A stretch of 64,000 nt of DNA from Agrostemma githago (GCA_958450325.1 OY288256.1:49990953-50054952); one strand, 5' to 3'. Positions 44,276-55,680 are shown, counted from the first letter of the stretch. Notes: generated from the sequence alone by a model not told the origin. A program made the numbers and translations.

Positions 44276-44958
44276 TGTTCCGGTATCGGAATCAATTAAC
44301 CGGACTTCGAATCCGGGTCTTTGATGTTTGTATGTTGCTCGATTGATCTTACAATCCTCTCCTTATTCTTACTCCACGGGTCGGACCTTCCCGGCGGATT
44401 GAGCCTGCTCCCTGCACACAAAGCGCACAGGGCCTCGGAGGTTGTCCGAGGAAACCCTCTCCGATGCCTAAGTCAGTCCGTGAATGCCTTAACGAACCTA
44501 GTTCGTGAGGAGCTAGGTGGCGCTTTTAGAGTAAGAGTCTAGAGAGAGAAAATCCAACCCTTTGAAAGTAGGAGAAAGGGAAGTATTTATACCTTCCCCC
44601 AAGAGAGAGAGAAGGGAGGGAAAAGAGCGGGAGAATGGGTGGATGGCAAAGCGACACGTGGGTCTATTTTGTCCACTCATTCTCCCTTACCTTAGGCAAA
44701 ATGACGGAGGGGCTCCTGGTAATCCCTGGCCCTGCCTGGGGAGAAGTTCCCTGGAGACAGGCGGGCAGGGGGTCTTGAAGGCTCTGCACGGTAGGCCGCA
44801 TCGCCCTGCTGGGCAGACGAATGCCTGAAGTTACCCCCTTGGGGGGTCCTTGGTGATTTATCCTGTCAGCCCCTTGGGCAGGCTCCCCGATCTTTCGGGT
44901 CGGGTCGTCTTGGGGCCTGCTTGGCAGGCGGCCTGACGAAGGTTACCGACCGTCATCA
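44276..44958 (-). repeat. LTR of the non-autonomous element (right)
   Basis: Pairs with 42347-43029; followed by TSD ATATG. Confidence 0.92.
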
Positions 44959-44963
44959 ATATG

Positions 44964-45358
44964 AAAAGGGAGTTATATATGTAAAAGTTTAAGATTTCCT
45001 TTGACAAACATATGAAGGAAAATTCAAATTTTAAGGATATTTGAAAATAGAGCTGAATCATGAAGATACATGAGAGGGGTTTTCAATCCAAATAATTTTT
45101 TTTTAAAGATGTGTGAAAATCGAAAATTTTTGAGTCATACGAAAGTTAAATTAAATCTTGAAGTTTTTAAATGTATATGTAAAACTTAAATTCCATCCTG
45201 ATGTTACGTATCTTTTCAATCAGAAGAATAGTTTGAAGGATAAAGTAGAGTTAAAAGATAAAAGACGAGATTGAACCTGGGCTCTGGTGAAGGTGTATCT
45301 TGGCATATTGAATTCCTTAGTTCTGGCGACAGTGGCCTATGTTTCTGGTGACTTTTAT
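44964..45358. other. Third Tat element, spacer after pol
   Basis: AT-rich, between the nested element and the end of pol. Nothing recognised. Confidence 0.4.
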
Positions 45359-48300
45359 TTAGAAGAAGTATTTTTTCAAGTGCACTATGTTCCATGGTTT
45401 TTGGATGATTTCTCCTTCCATGGTCAAAAGTCGGTAGGCTCCATTTCCAACTACTTTCTCCACCTGGTAGGGCCCTTCCCAATTGTAGGCGAATTTCCCC
45501 GCTTGCTGGTTTCTGGTGTTCTGGAATACTTTCCTGAGGACCAGGTCTCCTTCCTGCAGGATTCTGACTTTGACATTCTTGTTGTAGCTTCTGGCGACTG
45601 TCTGCCTGTAAGAGGTCATTCAGATCTAAGCATCAGTTCTGAGTTCGTCTATGGTGTCCAAGCTATTTGCCATTTCAACCTGGTTTCTTTCTTCTGTTAT
45701 GCAGTCATATCTGTGAGTGGGTACCCTCACCTCTGCAGGGATGACCGCCTCAGCACCAAAGACCAAGCTAAAAGGCGTCTGCCCTGTAGCCACCTTAGGT
45801 GTGGTTCTGTCGGACCACAGCACCAAGGGAAGCTCCTCTGCCCATCTACCCCCTGCTTCCTCCAGCCTCCTCTTCAGGTTATCCATCACAATTTTGTTGC
45901 TGGATTTCGCCTGACCATTGGACTGAGGATTTCTGGGAGTAGACTTGTTTAGAGCGATATTCCACCTGGCGCAATAGGTTTCCATTTTATTGCCAATAAA
46001 CTGGGACCCGTTGTCGCAGATGATCTCTGAGGGAACACCGAACCTGCAGATAATGTTACGTTTAATAAAGGATATAACTTGCTTCTCAGTCACCTGAGGG
46101 AACGCTTCTGCTTCTATCCATTTGGAGAAGTAGTCGGTCATTGCAAGCATAAAGACTTTATTTCCTGGTGCTCTTGGCAATTTGCCCACAATATCCATTC
46201 CCCACTTCATGAAGGGCCAAGGAGAGATTATTGGATGCAACGGTTCTGCTGGCTGGTGATTGACCGGTGCATGTCTTTGGCATGCGTCCCATTTTTTAAC
46301 ATACTCTTTGGCGTCCCTGCGCATTGTTGGCCATAAGTAGCCTTGGCGAAGTGCTTTGTTGGATAGACTCTTGCCCCCTGCATGATTTCCACACTCTCCG
46401 CTGTGGAGATCATGCATTACCATTTCTGCTTCCTCCTGGCTTAGGCACCTTAGGTATGGTCCAGCGGTCGATCTCTTGAATACCACGCCATCAATGAGGG
46501 TATACCTGGATGCCTTCATCCTGAAACTTCGGGCTTCTCTTTTGTCTGCTGGCAGAATATCATCTTGCAGCCAGTCTTTGTAGGGTTTCCTCCAGTCGGA
46601 TATCTCCTCTGGTTCTGCTGTGGTGCTGCAGATCCTTGCTTCTTGAAACCATTGCAGTCCCTGATCTGGTGAATCCCTTTCTGGTGTTCTCTGTTCCTGT
46701 GCGCCTTTCCAGATTCCTGGCTCCAGCACATGGACTATGGGTATGGTGGATACTTCTCCTGGTTTGAAGGTTGCCCCCAGAGTTGCTAAGGCGTCTGCTT
46801 CCACGTTTTGATCCCTCGGAACTTGGTTGATTGAGAACTCTGTGAACCTCAAGGAGAGATCTTTTGCCACTTCAAGGTAAGCCATCATCTTGGAATCTTT
46901 CGCCGCGTATGAACCATTCATATGGTTGACTATCAGCTGGGAATCACCATACACTTCCAGTTGCTTGATTTTAAGATCTAGGGACAACTGGAGACCCAAG
47001 ATTAAAGCTTCATACTCTGCTTCATTATTCGTTGTTAGGAACTCGCATCGGACTGCTTGGACTATGAGATCTCCCTGAGGTGACCTGAGCATCAATCCTG
47101 CCCCAGATCCTCTCATGTTTGAGGCGCCATCTACGTTGAGCTTCCACACCTGTTCGCCCTTGCCTTCTTCTAGGAGAATGATGTCTTTCTCTGCTTGTGT
47201 CTGCAGTGTTGGGCTGAAGTCGGATATGAAATCTGCTAATGCTTGGGACTTGATTGCTGTTCTGGGGACAAACTTCAGGTCGAAGCCACTCAAGTGCATA
47301 GACCACTTTGCCATCCTTCCTGACAACTCAGGTTTTCTCATAATAGTTTTTAGTGGGTAGTTTGTTATTACGGATATAGCATGCGATTCAAAATATGGAC
47401 GCAGTTTATATGATGTTGTAACGAGTGCAAGTACAAATTTTTCAAGGGACGTGTACCTGGTCTCTGCAGGAAGCAGAGACTTACTGACATAGTAGACAGG
47501 ATGTTGCGCTCCTTCATGTTCCCTTACCAACACTGCACTAACCGCCACCTCAGTCACCGATAGGTATAGAAAGAGCGGCTCTCCAGGTTCCAGCTTTAAC
47601 AGGGGTGGTGGAGTACTCAAGTAGTGCTTTAGCTCCTTGAATGCTTTCTCATGCTCCTCCGTCCAGTCAAATCTTTGAGCCTTCCTCAGGATATCATAGA
47701 ATAAACGGCACCTGTCTGAGGACCTGGAGATCTTCCGGTCAGCCGCTGCACATCTTTTGGTTTCTGTGGAGACTCCAACTGCAGGATGGCTTTGATCTTC
47801 TCTGTACTGGCTTCGATTCCCCTCTGGTTGACCATGTACCCCAGGAATTTTCCACAGGATACTCCGAATGTGCACTTGGAAGGATTTAACTTCATCTTGT
47901 ACTCCCTCAGGGTGTTGAAAGCATCTTCCAGATGTGCCGTGTGCTGTGAGGCTTGCTTGGACTTGACGATCATGTCATCGATATACACCTCCATGGTTTT
48001 GCCAATTTGCTTCTTGAACATCATGTTAACCAACCTCTAGTAGGTGGATCCTGCATTCTTCAGACCAAAAGGCATAACATTGTAACAATAAATACCTCTT
48101 TCAGACCTGAACGTGGTTTCTCCTGATCTACTGGGTGCATCTTGATTTGATTGTATCCACTCCATGCGTAGAGGAAGGTTAACATCTCATGACCTGCTGT
48201 GGCATCCACCATGGCATCTATATGTGGCAGAGGGAACGGGTCTTTCAGGCATGCCTTGTTCAGATCGGTGAAATCGACGCATACTCTCCACTTGCCATTC

Positions 48301-49325
48301 TTCTTTGGAACTACTACCACGTTGGAGAGCCACTCTGGGTACTTTACCTCCCTGATTTTTCCGGCAGCTAGCAAGTTATCTACCTCCTGGTTTATGACTT
48401 GGTTCCTCTCTGGAGCGAACTTCCTCCTCTTCTGCTGGATTGGTTTGTAGCTTGGGTCCACGCTTAACCTGTGGGTTATGATACTCGGATCTATTCCTAC
48501 CATATCATCATGGGACCAAGCAAAACAATCCATGTTAGTTTTTAATAATTCAATAAGGTTTTGTCGGATATTACCTGTGCATTCTGACCCGATTAGCACT
48601 TTTCGCTCTGGGTGTTGTTTGTCTAAGTTGACTTCATCTATCTCCGCCTGAGGGGGCTCAAGATACTCCTGCAGAGGTAGGTGAAGGCTCTGTAGTTGCT
48701 ATGCTGGAGGACTTGCCGTCTTCTTCAGCGCCACTCTGTAGCAGTCTTTGGCTTCCCTCTGATCACCGCTGATCTTCTGCACTCCCCAGGGCGTGGGGAA
48801 CTTCAGGCATTCGTGGTAGGTGGATGTGATGACCTTCATCTCATATATCCACGGTCTTCCTAGGATCACGTTGTAAGTGGACGGACCATCAATGACCAAA
48901 TACCGTACCTGCTTGTTTACTCCTCCAGCATAGGTGGGAATCGTAATTTCTCCCAGGGAGTATTTGGTTTCCCCACAGAAGCCTATGAGGGGGACCGCTC
49001 TTTTGCTCAGGTCCTCCTCGCTGAACCCCATGTTCTGCAAAGTCTCCAACATGATAAGGTTGACAGAGCTTCCGGTGTCCACCAGTATCTTCCTTACAAT
49101 GTAGTTCCCTATGGAGAGTGTGATGATTAGGGCATCATGGTGGGACTCCGGAGAGGGTTCCGCATCAGATTCATCAAAGGTGACGGCTGGAAGGTCTGGA
49201 CAGCTGATTCTGCAGGAGTGCTCTGGCCTGTCTCCTCTGGACTGGGAAGCGTGCCTTTTGGCTGCCGAATAAGTTAGCCGCTCAATTCCGATCCTCCTGT
49301 GATTACATTGACAATTCTGGTGCAC
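45359..49325 (-). pseudogene. Third Tat element: protease to integrase (broken)
   Basis: Protease (49325-48699) has LVDTGSSVNLIML. RT starts at about 48599 (PLPHIDAMVDATAG) but motif A reads FLYAWSGYNQI, with Tyr (TAC) where FLDAWSGYNQI is usual. A frameshift near 48110-48060 precedes VYIDDMIVKS in 48033-47686. Another frameshift near 47700 precedes RNase H, then an archaeal-type second RNase H (KLNVDGASNMRGSGAGLML, NNEAEYEALI) in 47700-45626. Integrase keeps GMDIVGK and CDNGSQF but has NGQAKSSNK, with Lys (AAA) replacing the catalytic Glu. A stop at 45626 precedes the C-terminal integrase part (45619-45359, EGDLVLRKV). RT and integrase are inactive by sequence. Confidence 0.9.
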
Positions 49326-49787
49326 AGTGGAGGAGGCGAGGGCAACTCTTGGTCTGCCGCATTTATCATGTTGGAGCCTCTGGATACCAGATGATCCAGG
49401 TTTCCCTGATCATAATGGAACTTCACTTCCTTCCTGAGGAGGACACATTCTTCGGTGTTGTGCCCAATATACTATGGAACTCACACCTCTTGTTGGCGTC
49501 CCGACGGTCGTTAGTATACTCTTGTCTCCTGGGCTACCTGACTTTGCGCCCCAACTCTTTTAGGGCCCTGAGCAGACCAGCAAGGTTGGTAGAGAACCCG
49601 TACTCGCTTATTTTAGGTGGGAGTCCTGGGCTCTCCTTCCAATCTTTTTCTTCAGAGATCTTGTGCACATTTCTGTCGTAGGGCTTGGATCTTTCACCTC
49701 TCTTCTCTGCTGGTGCCTTCCTGGAGACATGCTCAGAACCATATGTAGCCCTTCTGGGGCCCGAATCTTCCTCTAGTCTGATGGCTG
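49326..49787 (-). pseudogene. Third Tat element: gag C-terminal and linker
   Basis: The frame of 49821-49534 (starting near YIDVQTKAMTAIRLEE) continues gag after a shift from the frame above. It is charged and carries the usual linker text. A Cys/His knuckle-like CEFHSILGT text appears near 49460 in another frame. Several shifts prevent one continuous Gag-Pol. Confidence 0.65.
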
Positions 49788-51467
49788 TCATCGCTTTGGT
49801 TTGCACATCAATGTAGCGCAAGGATACTTGGTGAGATCTTTGTAAAGATCCGAATCCTGGAGGAGCCCTTGACAGAAGGCTTCTATGGCGGTGGCCACGT
49901 CACATCTGGGAATAGTCACTTTCTCCCTGTTGAATCTGTTAAGGAAATCTCGCGTAGACTCCCCGAATTTCTGCACCACCCGGTATAGATCGCTAGTCTG
50001 TTTCTCTGGCTTTCTGCTGCTGGCGAACTGTTGGTTGAAGGCATTGACCAGATCAGCAAAGGAGGTGATACTTCTGTTTGGAAGGCCAACGAACCAGTGG
50101 AGGGCTGCTCCTGAGAGGGTGGAGCCAAACTCTTTGCACATGCAGGCTTCCTTCAGAGGCCATGTGGCGGTTACCACCATCATTTTCTGCTTGTATTGGT
50201 TGATGTGATCCAAGGGGTCTGCAGTGCCATCATAGAGCGTCATGGCTGGCGGCACAAAGCCCTTGGGCACAACAACGTAGGCCAGATCATCAGTGAAGGG
50301 TGAGTCTGCATAGCTGTCTCTGGCTTCTCTTTCCAGGGGGCGCGACATTCCAGGAATTTTGTTGATCGGCTCCCTCAGCTCTTTCAGTTCTTGGTACTGC
50401 TGGTCTGCAGCACTGTTAGTTCCTGCAAGATGGTTAGAAGCAGGAGGAAAAAAACTGAAGGGTGTACTTCCTGTCTGGGGTCCTCCAAGGTGTAGATGGT
50501 TTGGAGGAGGCGGCGGAGGGAACGCAGCCACTTCAGGTCCGGACTGCCACTCAGGTGCTTGCTGGAATGAGGCTTTGGATGGCCAGGTTACTCCAGGAAG
50601 CGGACTATTGCCGACGGTTGGCGGGTTGGCCGGCACTTTTGGCTGCGATCTCGGCACCTGCTGGTTGGGGGTAGACGCTGCCCACGCTCCTCCAGAGGTT
50701 TGGTTGCTGGACAAGGGGTACATTCCTGTTGAGTACGTTGGTTGCCAACCTGGCGTCTGAGGGGCTGGGGTACCTGCAAGGGATGATGAGTTAGTCTCTC
50801 GGTTTTCAGTGCCGGAGAAGAGATTACCTGTGACGCGCGATCTGTCAGGTGTGGGCCCATGGGTCAGGTAGCCTAGCCCTTGTGGCACAATGGTTTGGAT
50901 GGGTGGTGATAGTTCCAGATCCAGGCTAGTGACCACCTCTTGAGGAATCGCCCTGGAGGTTTGCCCACTGATGGCGGGTTCTCTGTGGAAGCTCGATTCT
51001 CCTCCAGATATCATAGACAGGATCTCTGGTGACGGTTGGACTGGAGCGGATGGTGGTCTTGATGCCGCTTTTATCTGAGCCCTGATGTCCCGGTTGACCT
51101 TCTGCAAGGTCTTCACCGCTTGCTGCAGAGTGTTGATCCCTTGAAGTATTTCCATCACAGGATCTGGGGCTGACGGAATTCTGAGGACATCTCCAAACAA
51201 CCCTCCATGAGCCGGTGTCTTGGATGACGCACCCTCTTTACTAGTTCTGAAAGGGTTGAGCGTCCTTGATGTTGGGGGCCCTTGAGGTGGTCTGGAGGTT
51301 GTTAGTGTATGTCCTACCGTCAGGCTGACAGGGGTCGCCTGAGTGGATGATGCGATGAACGGGCTTGCTGCCCCTGAGGACGACGTTCCTCCAGCAGGCT
51401 GGATGGAGGCATCTTGGCTACTGACAAGGTTTTGATCGGATCCAGACATGATGGTAGGTTGCTTCAC
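49788..51467 (-). CDS. Third Tat element Gag, 559 aa
   Basis: An open frame. Residues 1-375 are low-complexity, rich in Pro, Ser, Thr and Gln. A Retrotrans_gag-type domain spans about 385-535 (YDGTADPLDHINQYKQKM, ALHWFVGLPNRSITSFADL, FNQQFASSRK, TRDFLNRFNRE). The final residues (CATLMCKPKR) come from a frame change compared with the continuing frame. Gag would form particles and bind element RNA. The start is the first Met, about 35 bp from the PBS region. Confidence 0.85.
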   Translation of the reverse strand: MKQPTIMSGSDQNLVSSQDASIQPAGGTSSSGAASPFIASSTQATPVSLTVGHTLTTSRPPQGPPTSRTLNPFRTSKEGASSKTPAHGGLFGDVLRIPSAPDPVMEILQGINTLQQAVKTLQKVNRDIRAQIKAASRPPSAPVQPSPEILSMISGGESSFHREPAISGQTSRAIPQEVVTSLDLELSPPIQTIVPQGLGYLTHGPTPDRSRVTGNLFSGTENRETNSSSLAGTPAPQTPGWQPTYSTGMYPLSSNQTSGGAWAASTPNQQVPRSQPKVPANPPTVGNSPLPGVTWPSKASFQQAPEWQSGPEVAAFPPPPPPNHLHLGGPQTGSTPFSFFPPASNHLAGTNSAADQQYQELKELREPINKIPGMSRPLEREARDSYADSPFTDDLAYVVVPKGFVPPAMTLYDGTADPLDHINQYKQKMMVVTATWPLKEACMCKEFGSTLSGAALHWFVGLPNRSITSFADLVNAFNQQFASSRKPEKQTSDLYRVVQKFGESTRDFLNRFNREKVTIPRCDVATAIEAFCQGLLQDSDLYKDLTKYPCATLMCKPKR

Positions 51468-51499
51468 TGTAGAATCTTGGCTAGCAAACGATCACTTTA

Positions 51500-51516
51500 C
51501 CCCACGGTGGGCGCCA
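51500..51516 (-). promoter_or_regulatory. Primer-binding site of third Tat element
   Basis: Minus strand TGGCGCCCACCGTGGGG lies 3 bases from the LTR. The tRNA was not assigned. Confidence 0.7.
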
Positions 51517-51519
51517 AAT

Positions 51520-52244
51520 TATTTTGGTAAAAATTTACCGGGTTATGATTTAAGTTGCGGGTTAAAGTGATCGGACTAACGTTTCACGAACTAATAGAAT
51601 GAAACGAATCTGCGAATGAACGAATGACGAAAGAAAACAAAGAGACACAAAAATTGGTGATGCGGAAACCCAATGTAGGAAAAACCGCGGGGGGAGTCGG
51701 AATCCCGCCAAATGTCTACTATGAACGAAGGGAATGAATACAGAGTACAAGTATTGATTTCGGATTAGTGGGAGTATATTTTGCTAGTATGCTTCGTATT
51801 CTAGGGTTGAAGTATGCTGAAAGTGAGTTGAATGATCTCCGTGTTGTCGTTCTCGCGCTTATATCTACCCTCTTTCCCCTTAGTCGTTGTCTCTAACGTC
51901 CTCCTTCCTTCTCTCCTAATTTCTCTCCTCCTCTGGTGGAACTGTCCCTAGAATTTAGGGGTTTGTTGGGTTGACCCAGTCCTTGGCTTGGGATAGGGTT
52001 CTTTCTAGTGTTAGACTATCTTCGGCCCACTTCTGGACTTGGCTGCTGCTTGGCCCAATTCCACTACTGGACTTTGTTCCCGTGTGACTTTGCTGACTTT
52101 CTCTTGTATCGGGTTTCCGACTTTTACGACTTTGACTCTTGACTTTCGGGTGTTATTCCATAGTTTCTTCGTATATGATCCTTTGACTTTTTGACTGTAA
52201 GTATTCCACGTCATTTCTTGAGGATGCGGAATTTATCCCAAACA
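51520..52244 (-). repeat. Third Tat element, 5' LTR (725 bp)
   Basis: Pairs with 38734-39457. Its outer end near the PBS reads TATTTTGG, not TGTTTTGG, a change in the terminal dinucleotide. Confidence 0.9.
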
Positions 52245-52249
52245 GCTTT

Positions 52250-52590
52250 CTTGAAAAAACCCACTAATTAACTTACTTTTAACCCTAAACTCTTGCAGAT
52301 TCATATAATCAAAAAAACAGTTTCGATTCACCACCAATCTCTCAAATTTGAAAAATCAACATCCTCTTCTTCATATACTGCTCTTTTTTCATTCATATTC
52401 TATTTTTTTGAAGATTCGTTCTCATATTCTTCCATATGAGTGTCGGTTCATTCATATTGTCAATTTGACGATTCTTGCCAAGGTAAATTAATATAATTTT
52501 TATGCTTAATTTATTTAATTTTTGATTTGTTTTGATTTCAGAAGTGTGATCTAATTTTGTTGTTTTATGCTATATTTCTACCGTGAACAT
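52250..52590. repeat. Tandem duplication, unit 2 (right part)
   Basis: This continues unit 2 (38571-38733) after the LTR insertion, and matches 38234-38568 closely. Confidence 0.82.
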
Positions 52591-53410
52591 TGCAAATTGT
52601 CATTCCAATTTACTTTTTGTAAATCTTGGTATTTTGGTAGAAATTTTTACCTTTTTTTTTCAATTATGTGTTCATTTCGATTTGTATATTACGGGTAGTA
52701 ATGTAATTCCTTTATCATTCTAACATAAGGTTTATATATTGACAGGAAACAGATGAAAATTATAATCATGGTGAACAAATTGAAGCAGGTGCAAATTTAC
52801 GGCAAATTATAATCTTGGTGACAGGAAAATATTCTAATGACAAGTAAATTTTTTATGTTTGTATTATGATGGGTAGTTGAGGGATTAGGGTTCATGAAAC
52901 TGGAATTAAAGCATACTCTATTTTAACTGAGGGATTTGAAGCATATATACATAATTTTAATTTTGGGATTTGAAGTATACCCAATTTTAATTTATTGTAG
53001 CTATGTTTTTTGGTATGTATTGTGCAGAAAATTGATGGTGATAATTGTTCGCTCGACATTGAAGATATGTGCTATGAGTATCTAAAATCGCGGTATGTTC
53101 GAGTTTGTAAATTGATTTTTGAGTATTTTCAGACTTTATCTGTCTTGCAATGTTGCAAATTGTCATTCCAATTTACTTTTGGTAAATCTTGGTATTTTGG
53201 TATAAATTTTTACCTTTTTTTTCAATTATGTGTTCATTCCGATTTATATATTACGGGTAGTAATTCTTTTATCGTTCTAATATAAGGTTTATACATTGAC
53301 AGGAAACAAATGAAAATTATAATCATGGTGAACAAATTGAAGCAACTGCAAATTTACGGCAAATTATAATCTTGGTGACAGGAAACTATTCTAATGACAA
53401 GTAAATTTTT
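52591..53410. repeat. Second tandem duplication, 563-bp period, exon-like parts
   Basis: TGCAAATTGTCATTCCAATT starts at 52591 and 53154, with about 255 bp shared. Each copy holds CATTGACAG/GAAACARATGAAAATTATAA followed by GAACAAATTGAAGCA, looking like an exon between splice sites. Between copies, GTGCAG/AAAATTGATGG to AAATCGCG/GTATGTTCG (about 53029-53092) looks like another short exon. It could be a decayed host gene or transposon gene; family unknown. Confidence 0.5.
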
Positions 53411-53985
53411 TCATTTAGGTATGTGAAAACTAATTGATATGTTGACTTATTGAAATCATTATGGACTAATTCTATTATTGGAGTTAATTCTCTTCGACGA
53501 TTTTACATGGAACTACACATCGAGTTAAGGGAAGTTGATGGTACGGAGTAGTTATTAGATTTTGTCAAAAGAATGGGATCAAACATGAGGCTAATCAAAA
53601 TCATACTTTTGTAAGAAAGTCATAGAATTTTACACCGCAGAAGGGGAGAAAACGTCTTCCGATTTGATTTTTCTCTTATGTTGATTGTAGGTAGCATTGA
53701 GTTCCTGAAAATGAGTAGGACGAGAATGCGCCTTAATTACAAGATTGTGGCTCCGTCTCACTGCAAAGGCCAACAGTTTCTTAGAAGATCAAACACTTAA
53801 CAATAGTCAATGTGTTTCACTGTCATTTACTTCGCCGTCTATGGTTCTCTTATGTTTTTGAATTTACTTTGAAATGACGATGTGAGACTAATAGGGATGT
53901 AATTATTCTGATCCAAACTAATTTGCGTGTCTAAGTGTCTTACAATGATGACTACCAGATGTAATTTGAGCCAAACTATTTCATA
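53411..53985. other. Intergenic, possible decayed coding text
   Basis: No ORF of note. GC is slightly higher at 53480-53780 than in the flanks, which may be a remnant of the same unknown gene. Confidence 0.35.
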
Positions 53986-54308
53986 CTCTCTCCGATTACC
54001 TATGTTCTTCCTTATTTCCTTTTTGGGCTGAGTTTGATTTTCTTCCCTCTTTCCATTTAAGGAAAATTTTACCTCTTTATTAATTAATATAATATTCATC
54101 TCTTCTACTTTTCCACCACACTTTTTCTCATTTAATTAATATAATATTTTTTCTCCTACTTTTTCATTCTACTTTTTCCCATTTAATTAATATAATATTT
54201 CTCTTTCTTACTTTTTCATTCCACCCCCATTATTCTACTAATATAATTACTCCCTCCTTATTTTCTTCCCCAAAAAGAAAGGGGAAGAACACAGGTAATC
54301 GGAGGGAG
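53986..54308. mobile_element. Stowaway MITE, second copy, 323 bp
   Basis: Ends CTCTCTCCGATTACCTATGT and the inverse ACACAGGTAATCGGAGGGAG, flanked by TA. Same family as 34945-35266. Confidence 0.88.
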
Positions 54309-54621
54309 TATGTAATTTCTCTCTGTGAGTTGTAAACCGCGTCACTACCAGATGTAGTTCATGTGTATTAATTCACCCCCGAAATTAGTGATTTGAATCT
54401 TTTTTTTACATTGTGCTCGAAATTTACCCAAACAAAATGGATAGCAAGTGAAATTTTTTTCACTTGCATAACACTACTACTAATCTAATATTCCTCTTCG
54501 ATTAACGTAATCAATACTCCAGGATCATCAAAATAATAGTGGGCAGCCCGTGAAAGTTTTTCACGGGTATTATCAAATATAAGGACCTAAGCATTTGTAA
54601 CGTGTTTGACAAAAGTTAATA
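54309..54621. other. Spacer with two small hairpins
   Basis: GCAAGTGAAATTTTTTTCACTTGC at about 54449-54472 and CCCGTGAAAGTTTTTCACGGG at about 54548-54568 are short stem-loops of the same shape. No gene is seen. Confidence 0.5.
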
Positions 54622-54728
54622 AACCGTTAAAAAATGTCAGGCTTCGGGTTAAAAACCGTTATAAAATGACGGGCTTCGGGTTAAAAAAGATGTCAAAAAT
54701 GTCGCGCTTTGGGTTAAAAAGTGTTAAA
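54622..54728. repeat. Short tandem repeat of about 32 bp
   Basis: Three diverged units of AAAATGTCRGGCTTCGGGTT-AAAAA type. Confidence 0.6.
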
Positions 54729-54767
54729 ATATTCCAATAACATCTTGTTATTATGATTTTATTAAAT
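54726..54767 (-). mobile_element. SINE-like 3' end fragment
   Basis: The 42-bp segment equals 37869-37910. It is probably a 5'-truncated copy of the same SINE-like family, or a separate short repeat. Confidence 0.45.
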
Positions 54768-55196
54768 CTACGACATTGCAATGCAATTCTAGCATGTATC
54801 GTACAATTTGACAAATGATTCAAACAAAACTGTCAAATGATATTGTGAGTATGATACTCCTAGATAGTGTATAAATTTATAATCCTTGAAATTAATGCAT
54901 GACTCATAAATATTGCATTAATCGAGACACTTTTTTAAAAATAGTTTTTCGTAAAAATAAAAATGAAATATAGTCACTGATTTGTCGGCATAAATAAAAT
55001 GATAGCAACATGAATCGTTAGTTCAGAATTAAAAAAAAAAACTTACTTTAAATCATACAAGTATATGGCAAAAAATCATCACAATAAAAAGAAATTGAGA
55101 TAATAAAGAGTCATTAAATAAGAAGAAAATAAACTAGCAAGATACTCCATAATTGATTGGGGTCCCATTAAATAAGGAAATATAAAGAATAATAAG
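54768..55196. other. AT-rich intergenic DNA
   Basis: Nothing recognised. Confidence 0.4.
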
Positions 55197-55296
55197 AAAA
55201 AAAATTCAAAATTGCCTGAGACACGGATCAAACCCGCAACCTCTCCCTCCTATACAAAATCAGGTATATTGCTCATCAACTACACCAAAGCACATC
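55197..55296 (-). mobile_element. tRNA-derived SINE-like fragment
   Basis: Minus strand: an A-box-like TGTAGTTGATGAGC, then GGTTGCGGGTTTGATCCG as B-box, then an A/T tail. It is not a functional tRNA gene (no folded anticodon arm that I can see). Confidence 0.5.
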
Positions 55297-55360
55297 TACT
55301 ACTAACAACATAGCTAAATATTTACTATACATGTATGAAACAGACATTTTTCACTCATTT

Positions 55361-55423
55361 GGGCCCCTCCAAGCATGGGCCCTAGGCCGTCGCCCCACCA
55401 AACAAGGCTCAGGCCCGACCCTG
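55361..55423 (-). mobile_element. hAT transposon end, fragment
   Basis: The minus strand starts CAGGGTCGGGCCTGAGCC and continues GGGGCGACGGCCTAGGGCCC, typical of plant hAT termini. The remainder is absent; a MITE begins at its outer end. Confidence 0.6.
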
Positions 55424-55680
55424 CCTCCTATTACCCATGATCTTCTCTCTTTTTTTGGCACAAAATTAAAAAGAGAATAAAGAATGAATTATTAAAGTAA
55501 GAAAAAAGTGGAGTATGGAGTGAAAATATATGTGGTGGAGTTTGTTAGGAAAGGAAAAATAAAAAATTGAAGAAAAAATAAAGAAATGATTAAAGTACAA
55601 CACAAATATAGAAAGAGAGAAAATGAGTGTACTAAGCCCAAAAAGAAAAGAGGAGAGATCATGGGTAATAGGACAGAGTA
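55424..55680. mobile_element. Stowaway-like MITE
   Basis: CCTATTACCCATGATCTTCT is inverted at 55650-55674; the right end is GGACAGAGTA, a mutated Stowaway end. Non-coding. Confidence 0.7.

Larger units (their letters stand above)
42347..44958 (-). mobile_element. Non-autonomous LTR element with antisense gene only
   Basis: TSD ATATG lies at 42342-42346 and 44959-44963. The LTRs are 683 bp each (42347-43029 and 44276-44958), starting TGTTCCGG and ending CATCA, about 98 percent alike by eye. On the minus strand the PBS TGGCGCCGTCTGTGGGG lies 3 bases after the 5' LTR, a type common in Ty3/gypsy. The 1.25-kb interior has no gag or pol. Instead it has a TATA box and an ORF on the opposite strand. 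It sits inside the third Tat element and must have used enzymes in trans. Confidence 0.92.
38734..52244 (-). mobile_element. Third Tat-type LTR retrotransposon
   Basis: TSD GCTTT lies at 38729-38733 and 52245-52249. LTRs of 724 and 725 bp differ at roughly 2 percent of sites. On the minus strand the order is PBS, gag, protease, RT, two RNase H domains, integrase. A long 3' region follows that holds a reverse-oriented gene, as in the other Tat element but with a different antisense protein. The right LTR begins TA instead of TG. A 2.6-kb LTR element is nested at 42347-44958. Pol is frameshifted and lacks catalytic residues. Confidence 0.92.
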
